Positions 39,688 to 52,743 of a stretch of 64,000 nucleotides of DNA are shown here, in pieces. The translations under genes were made by a program, and so were the position numbers. The stretch spans positions 15,087,772 through 15,151,771 of the forward strand of contig OY741271.1 of assembly GCA_963514095.1 (NCBI GenBank), given 5' to 3'. How positions within the stretch are numbered: position 1 is the stretch's first letter; each line of letters opens with the position of its first letter. The notes beneath the pieces are model-generated. The model did not search any database and was not told where the DNA came from. It saw only the letters and a list, made by a program, of their open reading frames with translations. This DNA is from Eutrigla gurnardus. Its lineage: Eukaryota > Chordata > Actinopteri > Perciformes > Triglidae.

Positions 39688-39811
39688 CACCAGGTCTCTC
39701 ACAAAACAACATTGTTTTCCAGACTCTTCTCAGAACTCATCAGCCCAGCGGCTTGAGGATCACATTTTATTCACTCACGCCTCATAACGAGGAGCAAAAA
39801 CAAAAATCAAA

Positions 39812-40754
39812 ATGCCAGCCAGCCTCTGTGGTACGTGGGACATCACCAGCAATGTCAACTTAGAGGGCTACATGACTGCAATGGGTGAGTCCTAAAAAAA
39901 CAACAACGTTATCAGACATTTCTGTTGAGTGTCTGAAGCATTTATATTGACTCTGATTTTAATTCTACTGTAAAATGCATGCAGATGTAATTACATTACA
40001 TTAAATGGAGCACTAGGAGTGAAATAAATTGCCATATTGGGAGGGAAAGAAAAACATTAGCAGTGCTATTTGTGGTATGCATGGGACTGTGTGAGGGAGG
40101 TATGGTCGTTGTAGCCCGTGGGTGAGTTTGTCCCCCAGACCAAGGGAGACACTTGCTCTGCCTTTCCAGGTATCAGCCGTTGCTTACAAAAGATCGCTCT
40201 GCAGCTGAAGCAGAGGAAGGTGATTGAGCAGCAGGGGGACCTGTACATCATCAAAACTGTCAGCATCGTGCGAAACTACAACATCGCCTTTAAAGTGGGT
40301 CAGGAGTTTGAGGAGGTTACGCGGGGACTGGACAACAGACATCTCAAGGTGCAGATAAATAAATGGCCGATGAATTGATAATAAGCGACACATGATTGCA
40401 GAGTGTTTTGCATTTGTTAAATCTGTGCTGTGATTTGCACGCCCTCTTCTTCTCCGCCACCTGCGCAGTCGCTGGTCACGTGGGAGGGGCATAAGCTGGT
40501 GTGCAAACAGACTGGGGAGAAGAAGAACCGGGGCTGGGCTCACTGGATTGAAGAGGACAAGCTACACCTGGTAAGATTTAATCATATTTGTTATGGATGG
40601 TGCACAAAACGGAATTTAATGCCTTTCCCCTTTTTTAATGACATTGTATTTAGTATCTCATTAAATACGTTGTTCTGTGACATTTTATCCTCAGGAGCTG
40701 TTCTGCGAAGGACAAGTCTGCAAGCAGGTTTTTAAGAAGAATGTGAACGAGTGA
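39812..40754 (+). CDS. rbp7: Cellular retinol-binding protein, RBP7-like, 137 aa
   Basis: Member of the intracellular lipid-binding protein family, a ten-strand beta barrel that carries retinol in the cytosol. It has the family's four-exon structure: 39812-39884, 40170-40348, 40469-40570, 40695-40754, totalling 414 nt, 137 residues plus TGA. The N terminus MPASLCGTWDITSNVNLEGYMTAMG holds the GTW...EGYM signature. The middle shows KVIEQQGDLYIIKT and FKVGQEFEE. GLDNR and GEKKNRGWAHWIE are close to human RBP7, and the C terminus is LELFCEGQVCKQVFKK. The assignment to RBP7 rather than RBP5 or RBP1 rests on these matches and on position between NMNAT1 and UBE4B as in human. AATAAA follows at 41211-41216. 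Confidence 0.88.
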
Positions 40755-41210
40755 AGACAAATGGAAGTTGATTTTTGTTTTGGAGAAGTTACTCTGTGAT
40801 GACAGGCATTTTATGTCAGATCTGCATCTCTATTCCTGAATGAAGAAACCACACTCATTTCAGTTTGTGGTACTTTCTCTGTAATGTGACTTCAATTCTG
40901 AGGAGAAAATGTTATTTCCTGTCAGGGTTTGGATTTACACCACTAGATGGCATCACTGCATTATTTTTTGTCAGAGGTTGTCAACCGTGGTCAGTAGCTA
41001 AGTGGTGGTTTGTCTCAAAATACTGAGTCTCGGGCCTGCTTTGGCTCCTTTAAGCTGTCTTTAAATACAAGCTTGTCAATGAAGGCTCTGTCTAGTGCAG
41101 TTTGTTTCTTTCACATATCTAATATATGATGGGGTAAATGTGAAATACCATATATTCTTTGTATTGGCTTGTGCTGTCCATCTGAAATTTGGTTGAGCTT
41201 TTTGTAAAAA

Positions 41211-41216
41211 AATAAA
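41211..41216 (+). terminator. Polyadenylation signal AATAAA, RBP7-like gene
   Basis: Canonical AATAAA 457 nt after the stop codon, in an A-rich context (GTAAAAAAATAAAAATCC). Confidence 0.55.
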
Positions 41217-42321
41217 AATCCCTAATTTGTAAATGTTTATCTACAGTATATAACCTGCATCCTCTACATGTACATGAAGTCCTATTGATTAAACACCTCA
41301 GGCATATTGTAACACGTGTGTGAAATGCATCAATAATTTTGCATCATTTCCTGCTTTATTGAGGATTTAACAGTGTGATGTGTCATAGTGAAGTGTGATG
41401 TCATAGTATAATGTAATGAGTCATAGCTGGGCGGCCATGAAGTACGGGGGCTTCTGTTCCAGGCTGCTCTGACCTACACTGTCAGCAGCTCCTTCTTTTC
41501 TTTTATTAATAGAGCATCAAATCTATGATAAAAACTCCCATCATGCATCTGATAGGCCTATCTAAAATCCGCTGTCATTGAGGAGTCTACACATATGGGG
41601 GGATTGGTGATCTCCTATATCCTGTTTGTTTGAGTTTGACCTGCGAGCTGCGTGGGCAGGAATCAGGGAGGTGGTGAAGGTGAGGAAACACCAGATTTTT
41701 CAAAGGGGGCTAACATTCCAGGTGGGAAAATTAATAATTCCAGTCACAGCAGTTCCTCTCATTAACAGCAGGCAGTTTAATGAGCAAAGCACACCACTGA
41801 ACAGCCCCAAAATACCTCTTTGCGATGACTGGTGTTCTGACTGATGATGCAAGCGGAGTTTATTAAATGACTACAGGAGGTGCTGTTGGAAACATAAACA
41901 CGAATCTGACTAGCATAACAGCTAGCAGTCACACTATTAGATGGCACAAATACACACATAACAGGTGAAATATCGGTCTGTGCGACAGTGAAGTCCTCCC
42001 TCCCCTCAGCAGAAGTCACGTGACACCGTGTAGAACCAAAATGGACGCTCTTGTATTTTAACGTATAATAGCTAGCTACTTTTCTTTTTGTTTCATTCTT
42101 GGTAGAAAACTGGCAAACGAGGGACTTTTTGGAGGAATTGTACCGTGCCACCCTCTGTATACTGGCGTCGTAGTTTTTGCCTTGAAGACAATCAAGACTG
42201 ACACATATTTGTTGATCGAGTTGGACTATGCATATTTAGTTCTAATATTGGCTAGCTAGCTGGCTCTGGCTGGCACACATCAAAGCACTTGAAAGTGAAA
42301 TCGCTAGCTCACCTAGCTGCG
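41217..42321. promoter_or_regulatory. RBP7-UBE4B intergenic region with UBE4B promoter and 5' UTR
   Basis: The left 750 bp is AT-rich and unremarkable. From about 42000 the sequence looks like a TATA-less promoter. It has a TCACGTGAC E-box (42016-42024) and a YY1-like AAAATGGACGC (42038-42048), followed by the probable 5' UTR, which contains several GCTAGC words, up to the ATG at 42322. No CAGE-type evidence is available, so the start site is inferred to lie between about 42040 and 42250. Confidence 0.5.
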
Positions 42322-45300
42322 ATGGAGGAGTTAAGCGCAGATGAGGTAAGGCGACAGTGGAAGAGAAAAACGCTCAAAATTAGTGCCGAGGATATATGTA
42401 GCCCTATTTTTGCATGCGTTGCAATTTAGACTTAACTCAAATTCCTCGGACCTCATGTCAATTTGTTTTTCACTAGCTGACTTGCTGCTAAAGTTAGCAC
42501 CGAGGCTAGCCTAGTCCAAATTGTAGAAAGGTATACGCTATAAAATCCCAAATTTAACGCCATTTCAACACCGTAATAACGTTACATAAGTGCGTGTTAC
42601 CCAACGCGACCAATACGATGTTTATTTGGACCTCATGTCAGACGTTTTGCCACTTACCGACTACTACTACAGCTAGCCCCGAGGCTAGCCTAGTCTTAAC
42701 TGTAGAAACTGGTCAGCTATAAAACCCCACATTTAACGCTCGTTCTACGCCGGTATAACGTTGCCTTGGTGCGTGTTACCAAACGCGACCCATGAGATGT
42801 ATATTTAGAAAAGCTATTTAATGTAATATAGTTAATGAACTTAGAGTTGGATGTGGTTCATATTGTTGTTTCACCGTTGCCAGTAACGTACGGTAATTAA
42901 AATTGCCGGAGCAAAAATGCTAACAAGCTAACGTAATGTTGAGGCTGTGCACAAGCTGGCCCATGTATAATATTGCTTACATACAAAACAACACTATTTA
43001 TACAGACGTATTGGATTATGTTTAACCTGTCGTGTGTTTTTTTTTACACGCTGTATTTTGAAAGATAACGTTACATTTTGTGTACCGTTACTGAGTCGAT
43101 TTGGCAGATTTTCGCCTGGTAAGCTAGCTGACAGTTGCTAACGTTGTTTTGCTAACAGCTAAAAAAAATTAGCCTGCGAGACGACTCAGCATAAAAACAC
43201 ACACTGGACCACCATTGTGCAATCAACTGTGGCTCGACTATGTGGCCACCGAGTTGTTCCCCTTACACACTTAACATCTCACCAAGTGTCCCTTCTTATT
43301 GTATTTAGCTAACGTTACTCGATCAACTCGCAACAGTGTGCTGTTGATTTACTGTCGCCGACTTACATCTGACTTTGTTAGAAATGTAGTTTACCATGTA
43401 TGTATTCGACAAGGTCGATGAATGGCAACCGATTTATGCTTCAATTATGTCTATTTTGCCCGCGGCTGATCTTCAAAAATGACCAATGAAAATAATGCTT
43501 ATCGCCATAACGTTACATTTCTTATGTTATCCAAGCATATTGTGCCAATAATTTAGCAAGAGATATATGAAACGAAAATATTAAATATATTTCAAGTATT
43601 GTTATAAAAATTTTAATATAATACAGGGCTGTACAGTTAGCTTCCATAGTACCTGTAGTGACTATATACATTTCCTGTTATGTTATTTAAGATCCGCAGA
43701 AGGCGACTGGCACGACTGGCAGGGGGACAGACGTCACAGCCCAGCACCCCACTCAGCACACCTTTGACGTCCCCACAGAGAGAGACTCCCCCTGGACCCA
43801 TCCCTGGACCCTCAGGTGCCGCACCCCAGCCCCTGCCACCAGCTGCCTCTCAGTCATTGGGGCTAAATGTCCACAGTTGTACCCCTGCCACATCCCCTAT
43901 GGGCACCTCCGGTAAGACGAACTGAATAAGATCTACTGGTTTGAGATGTATCTAGACAGCTTTTAATCATTATGCTATTGAGTTTAGGATAGTAACGGGT
44001 CATCCAGTCAGCGTTCCCCGGTTGTGACTGTAGAGTTATTGTTGATACCATCTTTTGTGATCTTTAGTCTAGCCCTTTCATCTCACTCATCCAGTGATAA
44101 ATTGTCATCTCTGAGTCTTTGAATATTAACAGTGGCTGTTTGAGTCTGAGCTTAACACTGAAAGGGACCTTTATATTGGTCAGCTTGATATTTGAACAGC
44201 AAGAACCAGTCCTACACCCAGCAGTAGCTTGTTGTGATCACCATTTGCTCTGTGCAGGCTCGCTGTACGTAATGAGAATTGTTGCTTTCATACATTGCTC
44301 TAGAAAAGACACGGGTGAGCAATGTATCAATAGTGACAATTTCCTGTCATTGTTTGTTGGTATGCATGGATGTGGTAGTGTTGCTCTACAGGGCTGCCTT
44401 AAATGGCCTCTAGTGCCAGTAGTACTATACATAATTGGTGAAATGTGTGATATTCTGGATGCCTTTTAGGCAAATTCATTGCATGTTAATGTATTTGTTA
44501 TGAATATTGTCCTTGACACAACCAATGTGTACAGTATTTATTTGACTGAACTGTAATAATATGATTGTTGTGCAAACAGGAGTGAGTTGTTAATTCCGGC
44601 CCTTCCCCCACAGTAAGATCAAGGGTGTTAATCAGCTTTCTCTCTACCTGTTTGCTTTAATCAGGGCTTATAAAAGTATGGCACAACATGTTGATCTAAA
44701 CGTCGGGCTGAAATGGAAAAAATGCCCCAACAACCCTTTTAAATCACATCTCTGTTCTTATTCCACACATATTAAACAATATATAACAAAAAAAAAATGT
44801 ATTTGTATTTTTAAATCAATCAAATATGTTTTTCTTTGTGGAAAAACATCAGCTAGTACCAACCAATTTCTTTTCAACAATCGAATAAAATTCCTCCCAA
44901 CCTTATGTCACGCCTGTTATCCTGTTTCACTCTGAAATACTTCACAATACAGAAGCTAGATACTCTTCATATGCCGTTTCAGCTTGACTCTATGAACTGA
45001 AATTTGAGCCTTTGCTGAGCTAGTGTGGCTAAACAATTTGTTCTTCAATGAATAATAGCCCTGACATAAAGATAAGTGGCTGTATAAAGTACATACAAAA
45101 GTGTATAATAAAAACAGACTAAAGTCAAAGGTTGCACAGGCTGCAACTACAAGAATATGAGTGAGCCATTAAATGTTTTAAGGGGAAACCTAGAAGATGA
45201 AACTGTCTTGGCGAACCTTGTTTCCTTGTAGGTCCTCTGAAGGTGTTCAGTTGTGGTGTTTTGCTCTTGCAGGTGTGGCATATGGTAGTCAGAGCAGTGA

Positions 45301-48300
45301 GGGTGTGAGCTCCCTCTCCAGCTCCCCCTCCAACAGCCTTGAGACTCAGTCCCAGAGTCTGTCCCGATCGCAGAGCATGGACATTGACACGGCCTCCTGT
45401 GAAAAGAGGTAAGAGTTTTTCTAACGGCATATTGTGCTGCCCAGGTTAAAGGCTTTCAAAACAACGCTGCACCAGATCTATACTGTCACTCATTGTTTCT
45501 ACATTAAGGTGTAACTATATTTAAAAGCCACTTGTTCCTTTATTTACTCCAGAAAGTTATGATCTTCTTTTGAGGGCCGTCCACATGCGTCAATGTCACA
45601 TTTTGGGTTGTCTATACCATAATACATTTAATAGTGTTCCATATTATGGCAAAATGCAGACTTAAGAAGATCTGGTTAGGAAGTTGGCTGTAAAAGACAT
45701 GAGATAAATGTGACCCTTCATATGGACCACTGAGTCTTTGGGTGTTGGCTTGATCTGCTTTGGGATGAAGATACTAAGCCCTGAACCTATGTCTTATTCC
45801 AGCATGTCCCAGGTGGATGTGGACTCAGGGATAGAGAACATGGAGGTGGAGGACAGTGATCGCAGGGAGAAGAGGAACCTGACTGAAAAGGTAAACTGCA
45901 GCACCGATCATTACTCAAAATTGTGTCTTTTACCCTTAATTACTTGGCCTACTTAAATTTGATCATACCCATCTTGAGATCAATTGAGTCTTTAAATGAG
46001 TAAACATAAAAGCAGTCTTTGAGTTTTTACAGAAGGTGATTAGGGACTTTCTAAAGACGGTATTCTTGGTTTCATTTTTAGTTATTGCACGTCATTGACA
46101 CATACCTGTCTCTCGATAGACCAGAGTGATCATGACATAATGAGTATCATGTGAATAAATGTAATGCTAGTCCATTTGGCATTTACTCTGGTAATGATGT
46201 TTGCCTCTTTTTTCTGCACCTCAGGAATCCTCTGCAAACTCGGATGTCTCAGAAGAACAGGCTCTGCAGCTCATTTGTAAGATCCTCCGCGTATCGTGGA
46301 AGGAGCAGGATAGAGATGTCATCTTTCTCCCTTCACTGGCTGCAGAGTTCCACCACAACCCTAAAGATGGTATGCTATTGAATAACATCTTCATCTCATC
46401 ATTATAAGCTGACTGACTATAAATAGGCAAAGTTTTGTCTCCATCTGAGTTTTTTGCACTTGATAACTTGACTGATATCTTCTTTTCCTCTCTTGTAGTA
46501 TATTCTGACTTCAAAGACCTGATTGGTCAGATCCTGATGGAAGTCTTAATGATGTCCACCCAGTCACGTGTCCACAACCCCTTCGCCAGCTTGACCGCCA
46601 CCTCTCAGCCAATTGCTGCTGCCAAATCCCCCGACCACCGTCTGACGCTGGTGCAGCCCTCCAGCCAAGGTGGCAGCCCCATGGGTCCCAGTGCAGGGTC
46701 CTTTGGAGCCAGCTCACTGTCCAGGCAAGTACCTAAACTCGGTAGCTCTGTCTCTGAGAGTGTAACAGAGACATATCGTAACGGAGACATATCAAGGCTC
46801 TGGATCGGTCACCCACGCTCCTCCTCAAAGTTGTCCTTGATTGATATTTAATTGTTGTAATTAGAAGCTGCCATGTGTAATTTATTTATATTTTTCTCCT
46901 AGATTTTCTGATTTTACTTTGATCAAATTTTTAAGACATTGTTGTTCGATGAGTTTTGCCAATCATCGTCTTAATGTTGTCCACAGTCTGTATGGGTGTG
47001 GTAGTCCTCACTCGATGGCTTTGGATGCAGCCAAGAGGACCTCCCCATCTCTCCCCACCCCTACTACACCCTCTGTACCTTCCACGTCCTCTACCCCACA
47101 ATTCACTGTGCCCCGTAGCCCAACCGCTACTGCTGCTCTGCGACAAACACTCAACCCTCCATCTGCCCCCATGCCCATCTCCCAGCGCTATCGGCCTTAC
47201 TCTGTCACCTCTCCCTGGGGTGCTCCTTCCCCATCTAGCCCTGGTCAAAGAGGACTTAGTTTCTTTGGACCCTCGCTTAGCCCTGCAGGGCCCTCTGTTC
47301 CTCCTAACACCCCAGTTCCTATGCCACCACCCAGCCCTCAGTCCCTCTCCTTGAGTTCACCTAGGGCTCGCAACCAACCTTCTTCCACACCCCCATCCAT
47401 GGTGCCCCCATCTCCCAGATCGAATTCCCGACAGGCTGCCTTTGCTTCCAGGATCCCACCGTCTAGGTATCTCATCATCCATTTGCATGTCAGTGTGTGG
47501 TGCACACGCAAGCAAACATCCTAAAATCACAATTTAAAAAGAAACATCACCAGATTTGAGGTTGGGTGTGAAACCGATGGATCGATTTTGTTGTAAACAT
47601 TTCTTCTTATGTTAAGATTCATGCAGTCGGTTCTCATCTTCACATCTTTGATGATGATCTCAACTGACTATTATTTACACTTCTTGTCAATAAGTCAATG
47701 GACAACTGGACATTTTAGCATTTCTCTGTTTAGCATCTTAAGTTTAAGGCAATGTTGGGTTCTAGCAGCAATTGGGATGTTCAGACAATTAACAATTTTA
47801 TATTTTTTATCAGTATTAAGTTAGTATTGCTTGTTGTTTATACTGTTGAGATACAGTTTATCAAACATGTTTTATAGCTCCTATTGCTATGAAATTCTTA
47901 AGCAAATAAGATGTGGCTTACGCCTCTTTGAATTTGCTTCCTCAAGACAAGTTGTATGAGTGATGGTGACGGTCAGCGCAGTTATCGGTCGAAAAAAATG
48001 TTCTGGCAGTGTATAAAAGCTGCAGACAAAATGGTATTAATGCATTTTTAAATAGCAGCACAAGAAGTAGTCTTCAAGCAAGCATGCAACCCTCCAGCAT
48101 CCTTCCCTTAGTGCTCCCCTCTTCCTTCTCCTCTTTTCTTTTGACGTGTCACCATTCCACATTTGTCTTGATGTTTTTCACTTCCCCTCTGTCTCTTCAT
48201 GCTTGCACAACATCCTCTTTTCTTCCAACCTTTCCCCTTCTGTCTTTTCTTCGTCATTTTAGCCCCTTCTCGTTCCTGTTCTTTGCCCTTTCTGACATGT

Positions 48301-50337
48301 CTCAGGACAGCAGTGATGAAGATTCTGAGGAGGAGGAGGATTTTGCACGGGTTCAGTTTGGGTCCAGGTACACCGCTGCACGGTGTGTGTGTGTTTGTGT
48401 GTGCGCTTCCTCAGTTACCACTAACGGCACACAAACACACCAGGGTAGAGTGGTGAAACATAAATGTATGTAGGCATAGCCATCTTTAAAGAGTGCTGTC
48501 TTTTTCATCAGACGTTTAGACTTAAGCTTCCTTACCTATAACTTTTAATATAATAAAATTGGTGATAAGTAATAAACACTGTTTATATAGATTATATCCA
48601 CTTTCACTGTGGTTTAAGTCTGCCAGAGTTACTGAAAATACTTTCATTCCTGTAGGCCTGAAACAAATCAAAATCTTTTATTTCTTAAAATATTTCCTCG
48701 CCTAGTGGTCCCTCTTTATTGGGTTTAATTGGGAAATTTTTAATTAAAAAAATATCCTACATAAATTAATATACTTGTGTACAAGACAGTCTTACAGATC
48801 CCAGATAAACTATCTTCAAACCTGAAAGAGCATCTAAACTTAAAGGGGACATTTTCAATATAATTTGACCCTGTTAGTACAGCATGAGACTGTTATGCCT
48901 ACTTTACACTTGAATGGTGTGTTTTATTAATTTAATGCATGGGCAGTATCATTAGGCGAGGCTTGATTCACTGCTCTATGGCCGTTTGTGTTTCTTCGTA
49001 GTTGTTAAGTGTATAGGTTTAGTTCAACTTGCAGCTCATCCCCATGCTGGACAAACATAAAGTTGTAATTAACGATATAAATGGTTGATTTCACATTTGC
49101 TTCGAGAGCAATAGTAACCCAAGGAAGAGGTGATACCCCTCTTTGTCCGGTGGACCAAAGTTCATTGTATTACCGCCTGAGGTTTGTCGTGCTTTGAAGC
49201 AGCTTGCATACAGGTTTTGCAGTTACAGCTGACCACTAACAGCAATTCAAACCATTCGTCACCACATTTGTCAGTTTAAATGTGGCATACTGAATCCTAA
49301 TATCGGCTTCAAAGACTTTCTGCCAACAGCTCTTGAATGTTTAATATTATCACTTTTTCTTTCAAGATCCCATTACTGAGGCGCTGCCATGCTCTCACTA
49401 ATGCTTTACAGTTTGTTTCTTTCAGGACCCTTGAGAGTGGGTTTGTGTTCTTTAACCCTACATACGTGATTACATTTGATGCTGACGGTATTTTTCTTTG
49501 TGCTGTGATGTTTTCTGTTATTTAATGAGCCCCTCTGTCATGTTTGTTTTCCCTTTTTGTTTCTAGTCTTGATGCGTGTGGAGGGGGTATGTCCTGTGAT
49601 TCAACCAGCGACCGCTTCACCATTGAAACATGCAAAGAGACAGAGATGCTGAACTACCTCATTGAGCGTTTTGACAGTGTTGGCATGGAGGAGAGGAAAG
49701 CTCCCAAGGTATAGATAGGCAAGATATATGTATTGTAAAATTTAAGCTTAAATATTGTCTTCTTTTCCTTTTTTTACTAAACTGTGTATATTTTAATATT
49801 AAGTTAATTGTGTAAATTATAGAAAGGGCAGGACCATTTAAGTGTTAACCCCTTTTGGATAGATGCTAATTATTTATTTGGTCTTTATTTGTTTATTACA
49901 TATGTGTTTACTATTCATTTGATTGGTTATTTGTGTTTTGTTGATGGTAACAATCCTAATAGTAACGACTGCAAATTTATTTTCAGCTTTTTCACCATGC
50001 CTCAATTTTCAATTCAATTTTGTTTTTAGTGATTACAAAGGTTATCTCAGGATACTTTACACATTGAGCAGGAGTACAACGCGGTCATCATTTTCAGAGT
50101 CAATACATTTTCAAAGTCTCAACATCACCCGGGAGCAAGCGTTACAGCGCCACAGTGGTGAGGAAAAACTGCCTTAACAGACTTTCAGGCAGAAATCTCT
50201 AATGTCTAAATTGATTACAAAATGTCCAGAGGACAGAAGAACAGTCTGTACTTCATACTCGCTGAATGCCAGATGGTCTGTTAATAGGCGGCCGTTATGC
50301 TCATCGAAAAACACTGTGATTCAACAGAGAACCTACT

Positions 50338-50369
<32 letters not shown>

Positions 50370-52708
50370 CACAACTCTTAACTGTTTATCTCTTCCCTCC
50401 CATCATTTTCTGTTTCTCTCAGATGTGCAGTCAACCAAATGTCAGCCAGCTTCTCAGTAACATTCGCTCTCAGTGTATTTCCCATATTGCCCTGGTCCTG
50501 CAAGGCACCCTGACTCAGCCGCGGTAAGAAAGCCAACCTCCCACGGTGACCGTCTTTCTCGTCACTGTTATCTTCTTATCTGTCATTGTATTTGTGCACA
50601 TTCTGTTCCTTTTCTCGTATAAGCCCGAGTCTCCATAGCAACTCATCTTTCACCTTGACTCCAGAAATATTATTTATTTAATTTCAGCACATTGCTTCTC
50701 TGTGTTTTTACGTGTAGGAGCCCTCTTCATCAGTCTTTACTGGTACCTTATCTGCTGTGTCGGAACCTTCCATATGGCTTTATTCAGGAGCTGGTGCGAA
50801 TTACTCACCAGGAGGAAGAGGTGTTCAGTCAGGTGGGAAGCACATCTGTCCATTTTTGATGCATATTACACATGGTACATCACTCTTATTTAGGGTCACT
50901 TTGGCTGTTACCATCCCAGCGTACAGTGGGGCAGGAAGACAACCCAAACACACTCTTACTCAGTCCTATGCGCAGATGAACTTACACTATTCCATGGCTT
51001 GATAGTAAGGGTTGCCATCTGCAATTATTTTGAGAAATTGGCAACAAATTCTTGGTCTTTGGTTGCCAGTAGCAATCATTTTTTAATGTGTAAAAACAAC
51101 AAACAGTAAAATAAATGCATGTTTATTATTTGTTGCATTAGAAATATTTAAATATTCCCATCACAGTCAGAATGGGAATCATACAATGCTACACTTGAAT
51201 ACGCTGAACATGCATTTGTGCATTTACTCATGCGTGCAAAGGCATCTCTTGCAGAGACAATGGCAAAGCAAATTAAGTTGTTTGACTGTTGTACGAGGAA
51301 GAGTCTGCAAGAAATGTCGAACCAATTGACTAGCTGGATGCCATTTGTGAGATTTTTAATATTAAGCTGACGTTTAACTGCATAGTATTTTTAAAAAGAA
51401 AATGCAATTCTAAAAGTTGACATGTTAACTATCTGTTTTTTCAGATCTTCATTCCCATCCTCCATGGACTGGCTCTGGCAGTGAAAGAATGTTCCTTTGA
51501 CAGTGACAACTTTAAATTTCCCCTTGTGGTAAGGAGATATTGTCCTGGTCTGACCCATACTGTCTAATGTAAAACTGCAGGGGCTATGAAGTACAGCGGG
51601 TCCGCTCAGTAGACGGACGGCTCCAGATGTACAGTAGATGTACCATATGGTGCAGATGTGCTTAAAAATGCAATATTATAGTGTTGCCATTGTGCTGCTT
51701 CTCCTCTTGGATGACCATGATGTTGGATTTGTTCAATTGTGTTGCAGTCTGTGTGTTGTTGGTTCTAATTTGCATTTCTTTCCTCTTTTTTTACAAATGT
51801 AGCAAGTAAATAATGAAGAATCAACTTCTTTCCAACTTTTTACTACTATTTTTCCTAACGTTCGATGGTCATACCACGTAACCCAGTAAACCAGTAAAGC
51901 AAACCAAAGTCAAGCATTTCTCAAGTTGTGTTGGTTTTGTGTTTACAGGCATTAGCTGAACTTTGTGAAATCAAGTTTGGAAAAACTCACCCAGTGTGCA
52001 GTTTGGTGAGTATACCTCTGGATGGCCTAAGCTACATTAGTGCTGAAGTATTCATCATTATGTCCTCATCACTCAGATAATTTTAGGCTGTTTATTTCTG
52101 CAATCAAGTTGCCAAACATTTTAGTTTTACTAAGTATGTGCAAGTCTTGCTATTGTCTTAGTTGTGTATACCTTCATCATACCAGCGTGGCCAGGTGACA
52201 TCAGAGTTTAGATTAAGTACACTTAGTAGCTTGTTAACGTTATTTTATTAATGTAACTCAGGCATGGTTAATGCAAGTGACATCGAGGCATTTCATATTT
52301 CTTCGAGACTTAAATCTGTTCATTGTCTTCCTTGGTTGTTGCCACATACTTTCATTGGAATTCATCCTTTGGATAATGTGATAGTTACTAGCACGACTAG
52401 ATAATAATAAAATGTGTTAAATATTTAATAAAAACCTGTGTACCCATATGTAATATGTGTCTGGCATGGCTCTTCTGTGCAGGTAACGTCACTGCCTCTG
52501 TGGTGTCCCAAAACTTTGAGCCCTGGTTGTGGCAGAGAGATCCAGAGACTGTCCTACATGGGAGCCTTCTTCAGCCTCTCTGTGTTTGCTGAGGATGATG
52601 TGAGTTGTCTGATCAGTTAAATAGTCAAAGAACCGGAGTAGCACTAGATTATATGCTGAAACATCTCAGAGAATGGAGAGTTGACACGATGCAGTTTATG
52701 TTGCAAAC

Positions 52709-52743
<35 letters not shown>

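Larger units (their letters stand above)
38666..39811. other. NMNAT1-RBP7 intergenic region and RBP7 upstream region
   Basis: AT-rich, without exon-like sequence. At 39388-39425 the words CATCCATTGTCTACCGCTTTATCC match the tail of a very common fish dispersed repeat. A TATA-like TTTATA lies at 39682-39687, about 125 bp before the RBP7 ATG, which would suit a tissue-restricted gene. Confidence 0.55.

Noticed and set aside
41777..42151. 124-residue minus-strand frame near the UBE4B promoter
   Set aside because: It overlaps promoter sequence, has no recognisable domain and no coding signature.
46435..46851. UBE4B exon 6 read through to a stop at 46851
   Set aside because: The frame after 46724 does not resemble UBE4B, whereas the GC-AG splice restores SSLSSLY exactly.
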